Part shown: piece by piece, positions 25,051 through 33,315 of the stretch
Position numbering within the stretch: position 1 is the stretch's first letter
Layout: each line of letters opens with the position of its first letter
DNA from: Thermococcus sp.
GTDB taxonomy: Archaea; Methanobacteriota_B; Thermococci; Thermococcales; Thermococcaceae
Length of the DNA: 37,173 bases
Reading direction: 5' to 3'
Assembly: GCF_026991495.1 (NCBI RefSeq)
Contig: NZ_JALXBJ010000083.1
Span: 1-37,173, forward strand
The notes under the pieces: generated by a model
The model's database searches: none
What the model was told of the DNA's origin: nothing
What the model saw: the letters and a program-made list of their open reading frames with translations, nothing else
Translations under genes and position numbers: made by a program

Positions 25051-25743
25051 TTACCTACCTCCCAATGGATTATAAACCTTGCTGATGGCCCCATTGAGGA
25101 GGTGCTCAAGCCCGGGTTTGTGGCCGAGACCGACCACGGCAACTATTCGTGGCTTTCTGATTTCCCTCCCCATAAGACCCTCGACGATAGATGCTATGCG
25201 GAGGGCCATCAGGAGGTTCCTCTCCTCCACGAGGACGCGGTAGATGTAGGGGTACCTCTCCCTGAACTCGGCCATCATGATCCTGTAGTCCCCTATGGGG
25301 TCGAAGTCCTCAGAAGAGAGCGCAAAGGGCAGGAAAACGCTCAGGGACTCTAAGGCGAGCATGAGCTTTTCCCTAAGCGGAGCCGCCAAGAGCTTTGAGA
25401 GTATAACCCTTATGTCCTCGTCTATGAGGAAGATCTGAGCCCCCATCGAAGCCGCGGTCTCGGCGGCGGCCCTCATCTCCTCCCCCGGCGCCATGCCGAA
25501 CTGCTCCCCGAGGCGCTCCTCGACCTTGGCTAAAAAGTAGTTCAGGGCCCCAGACCTGCCGAGCCTGAAAGCCTCCCCAGCCCCGGGTCGGTGGCCGGAT
25601 TGCATGCCCATAAAGCGGCTCCAGTCCAGCTCAAGGGCAACTGCGTGGGGCCTCCACGATCTTATCTCCTCCACGACCCGCTCCCTGCTCTCGGGGGAGA
25701 CGTGCATCGTCCCCACAACCTTCACGTACCTCAGGTAGTTCAC
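25051..25743 (-). CDS. TraB/GumN-family protein
   Basis: The 230-residue protein has the TraB signature: KVVGTMHVSPESRE near the N-terminus, VALELDWSRF, a central helical part and the C-terminal VGLGHKPGLEHLL. The fold belongs to the EreA/TIKI hydrolase superfamily with conserved Glu and His; the archaeal role is unknown. GTG at 25743 (GGTGA five bases upstream) places the first strand correctly; GTG at 25752, which overlaps the rnz stop (GTGA), is the alternative. Co-transcribed with rnz. Confidence 0.85.
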   Translation of the reverse strand: MNYLRYVKVVGTMHVSPESRERVVEEIRSWRPHAVALELDWSRFMGMQSGHRPGAGEAFRLGRSGALNYFLAKVEERLGEQFGMAPGEEMRAAAETAASMGAQIFLIDEDIRVILSKLLAAPLREKLMLALESLSVFLPFALSSEDFDPIGDYRIMMAEFRERYPYIYRVLVEERNLLMALRIASIVEGLMGREIRKPRIVAVVGLGHKPGLEHLLNGAISKVYNPLGGR

Positions 25744-25748
25744 CCTCC

Positions 25749-26684
25749 TCACCGCACCAGCCTCCAAAGTTTCCTCCCCTTGGGGCCGAACGTTAACGCG
25801 TCGAAGTCCCTGGGAACAAGGAACTCAACCCCCAAGCTTCTGCAGATCTCGGAGGCAACCGAAGCGTATTCGTCATAGCCGTAGCGGAAAGCCCTGTGGA
25901 AGAGCGCGAGGAGCTTTACATCGGCCCTTTCAGCAAGGGCGCAGGCTTCCTCAACAGTCGAGTGGTAGCCCTCCCCCCTATCGGCGGGGCTCAGGTAAGT
26001 TGCGTCGTGGACGAGCAGATCAGCGTTCCTCGCGAAGAGTGCCGTTCTCTCCGCGGGCCTCGTGTCTCCGCTGTAAACAACCTTAACGCCTTTCCTCCTC
26101 GGCCCCGTGACGTCCTCTATGTGCACCTCCCTCCCGTTTATTTTAAGAACACCCTCCCTCTCAAGCCTTCCGAGCAGAGGGCCTGGGCGCAGGCTGTACT
26201 GGGCGAGCTTTTCTGGGAGGAACTTCCCCCTTCGATCGTTCTCCTTGAACACGTAGCCTAAAGCAGGAACGCCGTGCTCGACCTCAAAGCTCCAGACCTC
26301 GTACCCCCTGAACTTCAACCTGACCTCGCCGATCTCGTGGACGTGCACTTCAAAGCCCGACCTGAAAAAACCGCTGCTCAGGAAGTTCTGAACGAACTCT
26401 ATCGTGCGCTCCGGGCCGTAGATGTGGAGGGGCCTTCTCCTCTTCCAGAGGTTCATCGTCTGTATGAGCGCCGCGAGGCCGAGGTAGTGGTCACCGTGGA
26501 AATGGGTTATAAATATCTTTTCAATCCTCATGGGGCTGAGTTTAGCGGTGTTCATCTGCCTTATCGTTCCCTCGCCGACGTCAAAGAGCAAAACCTCGCC
26601 CCCGTACCTCAGCGCTATCGCCGGCACGTTCCTCTCCCTGGTCGGCATTATCCCCCCGGTCCCTAAGAAGAACACGTCGAGCAT
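25749..26684 (-). CDS. rnz: Ribonuclease Z (tRNA 3' endonuclease)
   Basis: RNase Z removes 3' trailers from precursor tRNAs. The 311-residue metallo-beta-lactamase-fold protein has FLGTGG, VPAIAL, the metal motif THFHGDH (H61, H63, D65, H66), the flexible-arm region (GFFRSGFE), YSGDTRP, HDATY and FHRAF. These match the archaeal RNase Z / short elaC type. No ribosome binding site is seen; a TATA-like centre within 26701-26716 lies about 25 bases before the ATG, suggesting a leaderless mRNA. First gene of a four-gene unit. Confidence 0.96.
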   Translation of the reverse strand: MLDVFFLGTGGIMPTRERNVPAIALRYGGEVLLFDVGEGTIRQMNTAKLSPMRIEKIFITHFHGDHYLGLAALIQTMNLWKRRRPLHIYGPERTIEFVQNFLSSGFFRSGFEVHVHEIGEVRLKFRGYEVWSFEVEHGVPALGYVFKENDRRGKFLPEKLAQYSLRPGPLLGRLEREGVLKINGREVHIEDVTGPRRKGVKVVYSGDTRPAERTALFARNADLLVHDATYLSPADRGEGYHSTVEEACALAERADVKLLALFHRAFRYGYDEYASVASEICRSLGVEFLVPRDFDALTFGPKGRKLWRLVR

Positions 26685-26700
26685 GGTTGAAGGTGGGCGG

Positions 26701-26716
26701 AGGGTTTTAAAACCCT
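26701..26716. promoter_or_regulatory. 16-base palindromic promoter element between rnz and the helical-repeat gene
   Basis: AGGGTTTTAAAACCCT is a perfect palindrome with a TATA-like core. It is spaced for rnz on the minus strand. A second element GGTTAAAACG (26731-26740) suits the plus-strand gene at 26771. The palindrome could also be a regulator site. Confidence 0.45.
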
Positions 26717-26770
26717 TTGCAGGTGGAAAGGGTTAAAACGGTGGGCGTCCAACCACTGGAGGGTGAAAAC

Positions 26771-27736
26771 ATGGAGGAGATAAGGAAGGCGATTGAGGAG
26801 AAGGATGCGAAAAAGCTGGCCGCCCTGCTCTACTACAAGGTGGACGAGCTCAGCGATGAAGAGCTGGAGGAAGTCCTCAGGGAGGCCGAGAAGCTGGCGC
26901 TTGAGGCCGAGGACTGGGAGCTCTACAAGCTCGTCGTCTACTACTACCACGAATTCCTCAACGTTGATAAAATAGGCGAGTTTGAGGAGATCGCGGAGAA
27001 GAAGGGGACGTTTGAGGTAAGGTTCCATCTCGCGGACCTCTACTTCCTGATAGGGGAGCTTGAGAAGAGCCTCGCCATGTACACCTCCCTCTTAGAGGAG
27101 GAGATAGCTAAGGGAAACATGAGGCATGCCGGGGAGATCTACTATAACATGGCCCTGATACAGGAGGAGCTTCAGGATTACGAAAAGGCCTACGAGCTCC
27201 TTGAGAGGGCGGAGAAAACCTTTGAGAGCTTAGGTGATTCCGAGAGGGTCATGGAGGTGAAGGTCTACAAGGCCTACGTGAGGTTTGAAATGGGGGAACC
27301 GAACGTCGCCAAGGCGGAGCTCGCAAAGCTCCTTCCCGAACTCGTCGGGAGCGGCAACGGCAGGCTGCTCGCCGAGGTTCACCTCTCCTTCGAGGAGATA
27401 TTCGAGGACGGGGACAACTACGAGGCGGCGCTCCAGGAGTGCCTCTACGCCATGCTGAGGGCCGTTGGAACTGAGTACTACGACGTTGCGTTCGACGCCC
27501 TCGTGGACGTGCTCTGGCAGCTCTTCCTTGAGGACGACTTCAGCACGGTCTACAACAACATGGACATGTTCGCCGCGGCTTTTCCAGATTTGGCTGACTT
27601 CTTCGAGGGCGTGAAGAAACTGGCGCTCTTCAAGGAGGGCAGAATCGAGGAAAAAGAGCTCACGGAGGCGATAGAAAAGGTCAAGGACAGAAGACTACTG
27701 GATCTTCTCGAATTCCTCGGGGAGGCCGAGCTCTGA
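26771..27736 (+). CDS. TPR-like helical-repeat protein
   Basis: The 321-residue acidic protein is helical throughout, with tetratricopeptide-like pairs (for example FEVRFHLADLYFLIGELEKS, GEIYYNMALIQEELQDYEKA, KVYKAYVRFEMGEPNVAKA, all about 34 residues apart). Such proteins are scaffolds for protein partners; no enzyme motif is present. The ATG at 26771 follows GGAGGGTG; an upstream ATG in the same frame is less likely. Its 3' end overlaps the convergent DUF447 gene by 42 bases. Confidence 0.83.
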   Translation: MEEIRKAIEEKDAKKLAALLYYKVDELSDEELEEVLREAEKLALEAEDWELYKLVVYYYHEFLNVDKIGEFEEIAEKKGTFEVRFHLADLYFLIGELEKSLAMYTSLLEEEIAKGNMRHAGEIYYNMALIQEELQDYEKAYELLERAEKTFESLGDSERVMEVKVYKAYVRFEMGEPNVAKAELAKLLPELVGSGNGRLLAEVHLSFEEIFEDGDNYEAALQECLYAMLRAVGTEYYDVAFDALVDVLWQLFLEDDFSTVYNNMDMFAAAFPDLADFFEGVKKLALFKEGRIEEKELTEAIEKVKDRRLLDLLEFLGEAEL

Positions 27737-28294
27737 GGCCATTCTCCTGGCCACCATTTCATTTCCCCCAAGCCGGGTGTAGAGGCGGAAGTTCTCGGTG
27801 AACCTCTTGAGCAGCCTCTCCCTCTCCCTACCCCTCGCGAGACGTACTCTGGTGAAATCCACGGCCATCTCTACTAAAAGGCAGTCCGCTCTGCTGAAGG
27901 GGATCGGAGGAAGACGGCCCTCTATCTCCCCCTCCGGGAAGAAGGTGCAGTTTAGAACCTTCGACTCCCCTATGGCGTCCTTCCAGGAACCCTCGGTGCA
28001 AGCTGCCGTCCCGTAGAGGCCGGGCAGCGATTTTATCCACCTGTACGGCCCGGCGTTCTCAACCTCTATCCCGGAGAAGTCGTTGAGGGCCAGAGAAACT
28101 ATCAGGGCTGCGGAGTTGCTCACCTGGATTGAGGCGTGGCGGTCTCTGAGAAGGTCATGGTAGCTCTCACCCTCAAAGAGCCTGAACTTTAGGACATGCC
28201 CCTCCCTGACGGTGCCCACTGGGGTTACGTTGCTTCTCGTCGTCAGCAGGACTTCGTACACCTGCCCCTCTCTAAAAAAAGACAGGAGGGCCAT
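27695..28294 (-). CDS. DUF447-family (FMN-binding-like) protein
   Basis: The 199-residue protein has EVLLTTRSNVTPVGTVRE, a DLLRD stretch and NGG-like loop of DUF447, a predicted split-barrel flavin-binding family of archaea, followed by a helical C-terminal half (RADCLLVEMAVDF). No reaction is known. It starts nine bases after the ABC ATPase stop with GAGGTG before the ATG, so it is probably the last gene of the importer operon. Its end overlaps the opposing TPR gene. Confidence 0.8.
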   Translation of the reverse strand: MALLSFFREGQVYEVLLTTRSNVTPVGTVREGHVLKFRLFEGESYHDLLRDRHASIQVSNSAALIVSLALNDFSGIEVENAGPYRWIKSLPGLYGTAACTEGSWKDAIGESKVLNCTFFPEGEIEGRLPPIPFSRADCLLVEMAVDFTRVRLARGRERERLLKRFTENFRLYTRLGGNEMVARRMASELGLPEEFEKIQ

Positions 28295-28303
28295 TAGAGC
28301 ACC

Positions 28304-29365
28304 TCAGAGCTGTTTGGGAAGCACCAAGATGTCGTCCCGCCGTATATAGAACTTTATGGGCTGGGTGGGCCTGATCACGGAGACCTCCCTCGTGCTTATC
28401 GTCCTCGCTATGATCCTCCTCTCCCCGAAGACCCCAATGACCTCCACGAAGAAACCGTAGTACTCAACGAGGTCCACAGTGCCCTCGAGCGTGATTGCGT
28501 CTTCAACAGGGTGGAGGCTGATGCGCTCGGGCCTTATCACTATGACCACGTCGTCCTTCTCGCCGCTGTAAGTTAGCCCTTCGAGGCGGAAGCTCTCGAA
28601 CTCGACCGTTACCCTGTCCCCTTCCCTCTCCGTGACCTTTGCGGGTATAACGTTGGTCTTGCCCATGAAGGAAGCCACGAACTCGGTTTTCGGGTGCTCG
28701 TATATCTCCCTCGGGGATCCAACCTGCTCGACGGTTCCGACGTTCATAACGGCTATCCTGTCGCTTATCGCCATGGCCTCCTCCTGGTCGTGGGTGACGT
28801 AGAGGACAGTGATGCCCAACTCCCTCTGTATCCTCCTTATCTCCGAGCGCATCTCAAGGCGGAGCTTTGCGTCGAGGTTGCTCAGCGGCTCGTCGAGGAG
28901 GAGGAGTTTGGGCTCGACAACGAGGGCCCTGGCTATCGCAACACGCTGCTGCTGCCCGCCGCTGAGTTGCGTCGGATACCTGTCCTCGAACCCCTGGAGC
29001 TTGACCAGCTCGAGGGCCCATTTGACGCGCTTCTCTACCTCCCCCTTCGGGAGCTTCCTTATCCTGAGGCCGTAGGCCACGTTGTCGAAGACGCTCATAT
29101 GGGGCCAGAGGGCGTAGTTCTGGAAGACCAGCACCGCCCCCCTGTCGCTGGAGCTGAGGTTCGTAACGTCCTGATCGCCGAAGAAGACCTTCCCCTCCGT
29201 TGGGTAGTCAAGTCCGGCTATTATCCTGAGCGTCGTCGATTTGCCGCAACCGCTCGGTCCGAGGAGGGTGAAGAGCTCACCGTGTTTTATGTGCAGGCTT
29301 ATACCCTTGAGTGCAACCGTTTCTCCAAACCTCTTAACGATGTTCTCAAGCCTGACCTCTACCAT
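28304..29365 (-). CDS. ABC transporter ATPase, iron/polyamine-type importer
   Basis: The 353-residue ATPase has Walker A GPSGCGKST (36-44), the Q-loop FQNYALWPH, the signature LSGGQ (134-138), Walker B LLLLDEP (E159), the H-loop VTHDQEEA, and a C-terminal TOBE-type regulatory domain (about 245-353; TNVIPAKV, VIRPERISL). This is the FbpC/PotA/CysA class that energises ferric iron, thiamine or related uptake. GAGGTGGT precedes the ATG; it starts nine bases after the permease stop. Confidence 0.93.
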   Translation of the reverse strand: MVEVRLENIVKRFGETVALKGISLHIKHGELFTLLGPSGCGKSTTLRIIAGLDYPTEGKVFFGDQDVTNLSSSDRGAVLVFQNYALWPHMSVFDNVAYGLRIRKLPKGEVEKRVKWALELVKLQGFEDRYPTQLSGGQQQRVAIARALVVEPKLLLLDEPLSNLDAKLRLEMRSEIRRIQRELGITVLYVTHDQEEAMAISDRIAVMNVGTVEQVGSPREIYEHPKTEFVASFMGKTNVIPAKVTEREGDRVTVEFESFRLEGLTYSGEKDDVVIVIRPERISLHPVEDAITLEGTVDLVEYYGFFVEVIGVFGERRIIARTISTREVSVIRPTQPIKFYIRRDDILVLPKQL

Positions 29366-29374
29366 TCTACCACC

Positions 29375-31585
29375 TCACGATAGGCCTATGAAGGAGTACC
29401 TCTGCTTCGTGATCACGTTCACGAGCACTATTGAGATTATCTGAACCGTTATAAGTAGCACGCCGAGCGCGGCCGCTATGTTGATGCTGCCCGCTGCCGA
29501 GAGGAGCACTTCCTTCATGAACGCCGTTATCGGGGCCTTGGCCATGTTGAGCGAACCCAAGGTGATGCCGACGCTCGTTTCACTCATCGCGTAGACGAAG
29601 CTCAGCATGGCACCGCCGAAGACGTTGAGGGAGATGAGCGGCAGGACTATGCCGGTTACAGTCTTCCACCTGCTGGCACCCAAGTTCATGGAGGCCTCCT
29701 CAAGGGACACATGAACCTGCTGAAGGCCGGCGTAGACGGATCTCGCCGCAAAGGGCAGCCTTCTGACCGAGTAGGCTAAGATTAGGACGTAGGCCGGGTT
29801 AAACGTGGCCGGGCTTATGGGGTCGAGCGGTGTGCCTGGGAACACCAGGTGGAAGAAGTAGAAGTAGCCCATTGCGACGACTATCCCGGGAACCGCCATG
29901 GGCAGTATGACTATGCTCTCAAGGACCGGCGTCAGTGCGCCCTTGAACCTGCTGGTGGCGTAGGAGGATGTTATAGAGAGGAGGACTATCAGGATGACGG
30001 CAACGGTTGAGTAGAGCAGGCTGTTAACGATGTACCTCCTAACGTCGGGGGTTAAGATCATCTGCTTGACGTAGTTGAAGCTGAACTTGCTGACTTGCCC
30101 AGCTGGAATGTTGAACATCGTGGCCTTGAAGCGCGTTGAAGTCAGGTTAACTGTGCCGCCGGAGAGGAGTTCTCCGGTTCCAGTTATTGGGCCCTTCATC
30201 TGAGTGTGGATCGTCCCGTTGTAGCGGGATGCGAGGCCCTGAAAGTCAGCGTAGGAGATATCCCCTGTCAGCTTGACTTCTCCGTTATTTACCGTGACCT
30301 TCCCCACAAAGAAACCGCTTATCGAGCCGTTTATAACGCCGATCGAGTCAGAGTAACCCTTGACAGTACCCTGGAAGAACCAGCCGCCCTTTGGAGTCAC
30401 CAGAGTGCCATTCGTTATCGATCCAGTTGGATACATAACCCCTGTGACTGACGCGGTTATATCGGTAACGTTGGTGACGATTCTGTGCTGCTCCGTGAAA
30501 GCGAGCTGAACGACGCCAACCTGGGGTGTTATCGTGAAGAGTAGCAGGGGCAGTAGGAGAAGGTATATTATTAGCGCCTGGCCTATGCGCGGCTTGCTGA
30601 CCCGCGGAGACCACCTTCCGCCCTTACTCAGCATCGCGTACTGTCTGAGGCTGACGTACTTCCTTATTCCGAGGAAGGCTATGATCGCAAGGGTCAGCAT
30701 AACTATGGCGAGGGCCGCTATGAGCGGGCTCCTCTCACCCGTCCCAAAGAGGAACTTGCTGAATATCTGGTAGGACATTATTCTCTTGGCGAGGTCGTTG
30801 CTGTGGAAGACTATGGGCGCGGCGAGGTCTTCAAGGCTGAATATGAAGACGAGGGTTGCGCCAGCGGCTATGCCCGGGAGGGCCAGCGGAAAGGTTACTG
30901 TCCTGAACAGGTGAAAGCCCCTGCTCCCGAGGTTCTCGGCCTGCTCCTCAAGGCTCGGGTCTATGTTGATGAAGCTCGCGTAGGCGTTGAGGTAGACTAT
31001 CGGGTAGTAGGTTATGGACTGGGCGAGGGCTATTCCGGCCAGGCCGTCAACCCTCACCCTGAAACCAAAGAGGGCGTGCAGGATAGAGCTTACTATTCCA
31101 TATTCGCTGAAGATCTGCTGGACGACGTAGGCGCTGACGAAGGGAGTAACGAGCAGGGGTATGAAGAGGAGTATCCTGAAGAGGTTTTTGCCGGGGAAGG
31201 TGTACCTCGCCATCAGAAAGGCGAAGATCGTACCAATGAATGACGCTAACAGGGTCACCACGGAGGCCACGATTATAGAGTTCAGAACTATTCCAAAGTC
31301 GAGACCCTGTATTATGTAGAGGGTCTCGCCCGTCCCCGGCATCTTCACGCTCTGAAAGAGCGACCACGTTGAGGGGAGTTTTATGTAATCGGAATTGAAG
31401 GAGAATATCTCCCTAAACCAGTGAAGAGACAAACTACCATTGTACGTAAAGGCTATGGCCAGCATGGCCAGGACGGGGATTATCAGGAAGAAGAGCAGGT
31501 AGAGCAGGGGAAAAAGATAAGAGGTGGCGACGAGAGGCTCGAACTTCGGTGTACCGAAGAGCCTCTCGCTCCAGTTAGACTTCAT
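29375..31585 (-). CDS. Fused two-domain ABC permease (iron/thiamine type) with large extracytoplasmic insert
   Basis: The 736-residue protein carries two permease halves, each with an EAA loop: EEQAENLGSRGFHLFRTV (213-230) and EEASMNLGASRWKTV in the second half. This is the FbpB/ThiP fused arrangement. Between the helix at about 338-358 and the second core (from about 515) lies a 130-residue Gly/Thr/Val-rich segment (about 368-498) with five N-glycosylation sequons (NVT, NGT, NGS, NGT, NLT) and a beta-repeat look (GKVTVNNGEVKLTGDIS). That insert is longer than loops in bacterial homologues and should face outside. The start overlaps the lipoprotein stop (ATGA). Confidence 0.9.
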   Translation of the reverse strand: MKSNWSERLFGTPKFEPLVATSYLFPLLYLLFFLIIPVLAMLAIAFTYNGSLSLHWFREIFSFNSDYIKLPSTWSLFQSVKMPGTGETLYIIQGLDFGIVLNSIIVASVVTLLASFIGTIFAFLMARYTFPGKNLFRILLFIPLLVTPFVSAYVVQQIFSEYGIVSSILHALFGFRVRVDGLAGIALAQSITYYPIVYLNAYASFINIDPSLEEQAENLGSRGFHLFRTVTFPLALPGIAAGATLVFIFSLEDLAAPIVFHSNDLAKRIMSYQIFSKFLFGTGERSPLIAALAIVMLTLAIIAFLGIRKYVSLRQYAMLSKGGRWSPRVSKPRIGQALIIYLLLLPLLLFTITPQVGVVQLAFTEQHRIVTNVTDITASVTGVMYPTGSITNGTLVTPKGGWFFQGTVKGYSDSIGVINGSISGFFVGKVTVNNGEVKLTGDISYADFQGLASRYNGTIHTQMKGPITGTGELLSGGTVNLTSTRFKATMFNIPAGQVSKFSFNYVKQMILTPDVRRYIVNSLLYSTVAVILIVLLSITSSYATSRFKGALTPVLESIVILPMAVPGIVVAMGYFYFFHLVFPGTPLDPISPATFNPAYVLILAYSVRRLPFAARSVYAGLQQVHVSLEEASMNLGASRWKTVTGIVLPLISLNVFGGAMLSFVYAMSETSVGITLGSLNMAKAPITAFMKEVLLSAAGSINIAAALGVLLITVQIISIVLVNVITKQRYSFIGLS

Positions 31586-33150
31586 CCATTCACCTCCTTG
31601 AGAACCTTCTCGTACTTGGCCCTGGCACCTTCACGCCACTCCTGCATGAGGGTGTCCTTGAAGTCGGGATCCTTGAGCAGGCGGTCGTTTATCTTCATTG
31701 CATACTGCTCGGTGAAGGTGACCATCTTACCAGTCTCAGGGTCTTTGAACTGGAAGAAGTCCGTGAGTTCATTTTTGAGCTTGTTGAATGTTGCATCATC
31801 TATTTTACCGCTCTTGTGGGCGTTGACGAGGGCCATCCAGGCCTGGCGGAGCTCGGGGTTCGTGTCAACGAGGGTGGCCTTGAAGTAGAGCTGGAGGGAG
31901 TTGACGGTCTTGAGGGCCTCGGTGTCGTTGAAGGCTATGCCCTTGGTGTGGAGGGCCATGTAGTAAGCCGTCTTGAGGTCGGGCCTCTTCCTGCCCTCGG
32001 GGGTGTTGAAGATGCTTGGGTTGACGGGCAGCCTGTTGACATCCTTGTTGAGCCATATCAGCTGGCCGTCTGTGAGCACCCAGTAGATGAAGGCCTGGGC
32101 GGCCTGGGGGTGCCGGCTGTACTTGAGGAGAGCTATCGGGTCGCCGTTGATTATGCTCTCCCCGGCTGGGATTATGTAAACACAGTCCGGGTTGAGCCTC
32201 ATCGCGGTGTAGCCGTAGAAGTCTATCGTGTTTCCGGCCGCTATGTCGCCTGCTATAACAGCTTCCCTTACCGCATCGCTGGCCGAGTAGATCCTGGAGT
32301 TGGCGGCTATGAGGGTGAGGATCCTCCATCCCTTGTCCCATCCGAAGGTCTGGAGGATTATCTGGTAGATCCTCGTGTTGGAAGTGCTCATCGTTGGATC
32401 TGCTATGCCGTACTGCGGCGGGTCACGGGCCCAGGCCTCGGTGGCTATGTCCTCCCACTTGTGGGGCTCTGGAAGATCCCATCTTTTGAGGGCCTTTTTA
32501 TTCTCAGTGAAGCCGAAGGAGGAAAGCGCAGCGGCTATCCAGTATATCTTTCCATCGGGGCCCTTCCTGACCATCGGCATGCCCGCGAGGGTCTCGGATA
32601 TGTTCTTGCCGAGCAGACCCAAGACCTTCTGGTCGGTTATGGGGGCGAGGTAGCCCTCGGTGTAGAGGTTGTCGAAGAGGGTCGGTCCCCCGCCCCATCC
32701 AACGTCGGCGTGGCCTAACTTTATGAGCCTCGGCCACTGGGACTCGGTTGCCTTGATGAACTTGATCGAGGTTATGTGGTACTCCTTGGCTATTTTACTC
32801 TTGAGGAAGGCCTCCTTCGCGAGGAGCTGTATCGTCGTGTCGTGCCTCGTCAGGACTATGAGTTCTATCCCTTTGGAAGGGGTACTCGATGTGGTAGAGG
32901 ATGAGCTCGTAGTCGAAGTGGTTGAGGTCGTTGAGGAGGTAGTTGTTGATGAGGATGTGCTTGAGGTTGTGGATGTGGTTGATGAGGGGCTCTGAGTTGA
33001 GGAGGTCTGAGGTGTGGTATGGCTCGTGGAGCTGCTCGGTGATGGCTTGTTGCTTGAAGTGCTTGCGCCGCCACCGCCTCCGAGACAGCCTGCGGCAACT
33101 ACGCTAAAAAGCAGAACAAAAAGCAAGAGCACTGCAGCACTCTTTTTCAT
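31582..33150 (-). CDS. ABC transporter substrate-binding lipoprotein, iron/solute type
   Basis: The 522-residue protein has a lipoprotein signal (VVAAGC lipobox after a hydrophobic helix), a Ser/Thr linker of about 65 residues and a periplasmic-binding-type fold from LIVLTRHDTTIQLLAKEAF on, with DVGWGGGPTLFDNL, YGIADPTMSTSNTR and SIINGDPIALLKYSRHPQAAQAFIYWV like family-1 iron/thiamine-type receptors (COG1840-like). The ligand cannot be deduced; iron(III) is the common one. It is first in the operon with the fused permease and ATPase. ATG at 33150 follows GAGGTGGG; one three codons earlier is less likely. Confidence 0.88.
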   Translation of the reverse strand: MKKSAAVLLLFVLLFSVVAAGCLGGGGGASTSSNKPSPSSSTSHTTPQTSSTQSPSSTTSTTSSTSSSTTTSSTTSTTSTTSSSSTTSSTPSKGIELIVLTRHDTTIQLLAKEAFLKSKIAKEYHITSIKFIKATESQWPRLIKLGHADVGWGGGPTLFDNLYTEGYLAPITDQKVLGLLGKNISETLAGMPMVRKGPDGKIYWIAAALSSFGFTENKKALKRWDLPEPHKWEDIATEAWARDPPQYGIADPTMSTSNTRIYQIILQTFGWDKGWRILTLIAANSRIYSASDAVREAVIAGDIAAGNTIDFYGYTAMRLNPDCVYIIPAGESIINGDPIALLKYSRHPQAAQAFIYWVLTDGQLIWLNKDVNRLPVNPSIFNTPEGRKRPDLKTAYYMALHTKGIAFNDTEALKTVNSLQLYFKATLVDTNPELRQAWMALVNAHKSGKIDDATFNKLKNELTDFFQFKDPETGKMVTFTEQYAMKINDRLLKDPDFKDTLMQEWREGARAKYEKVLKEVNG

Positions 33151-33179
33151 GGTTCCCACCTCACTTCAATCTGAGGCAC

Positions 33180-33191
33180 ACGTTTTTAAGG
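33180..33191 (-). promoter_or_regulatory. TATA box of the lipoprotein-permease-ATPase operon
   Basis: Minus-strand ACCTTAAAAACG about 35 bases before the ATG at 33150. The plus-strand reading TTTTTAAGG could also serve the gene at 33316 through a long leader. Confidence 0.5.
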
Positions 33192-33204
33192 TTTTGTTAC
33201 ACCC

Positions 33205-33247
33205 AGGGGGAGATACAGTGAAATCCCCCGCAACTGTTTTACAGGGG
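33205..33247 (+). promoter_or_regulatory. Candidate riboswitch-like/regulatory element (cobalamin-riboswitch resemblance)
   Basis: AGGGGGA (33205-33211) pairs with TCCCCC (33224-33229), and the exact string CCCCGCAACTGT (33226-33237) matches the conserved CCCGCNACUGU box of cobalamin riboswitches. It follows CAGTGAAATC, which resembles the GGTGAAAATCC segment of that class. Competing pairings are ACAGT/ACTGT (33215-33219/33233-33237), CTGT/ACAG (33234-33237/33241-33244) and CCCC/GGGG (33226-33229/33244-33247). The element is far shorter than a full cobalamin riboswitch. It precedes the ZnuBC-type genes on the same strand by about 70 bases. A protein operator is the main alternative. Confidence 0.35.
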
Positions 33248-33275
33248 CATGCTTAATATGGGTTTTGGTCGGCTA

Positions 33276-33284
33276 AGCTTAAAA
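33276..33284 (+). promoter_or_regulatory. Proximal TATA box of the ZnuBC-type genes
   Basis: GCTTAAAAAG about 35 bases before the ATG at 33316. If this is the only promoter, the riboswitch-like element upstream would lie outside the mRNA and could only act as DNA. Confidence 0.5.
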
Positions 33285-33315
33285 AGCGGCAGAGATAGCT
33301 TAGATAGGGATCGAA

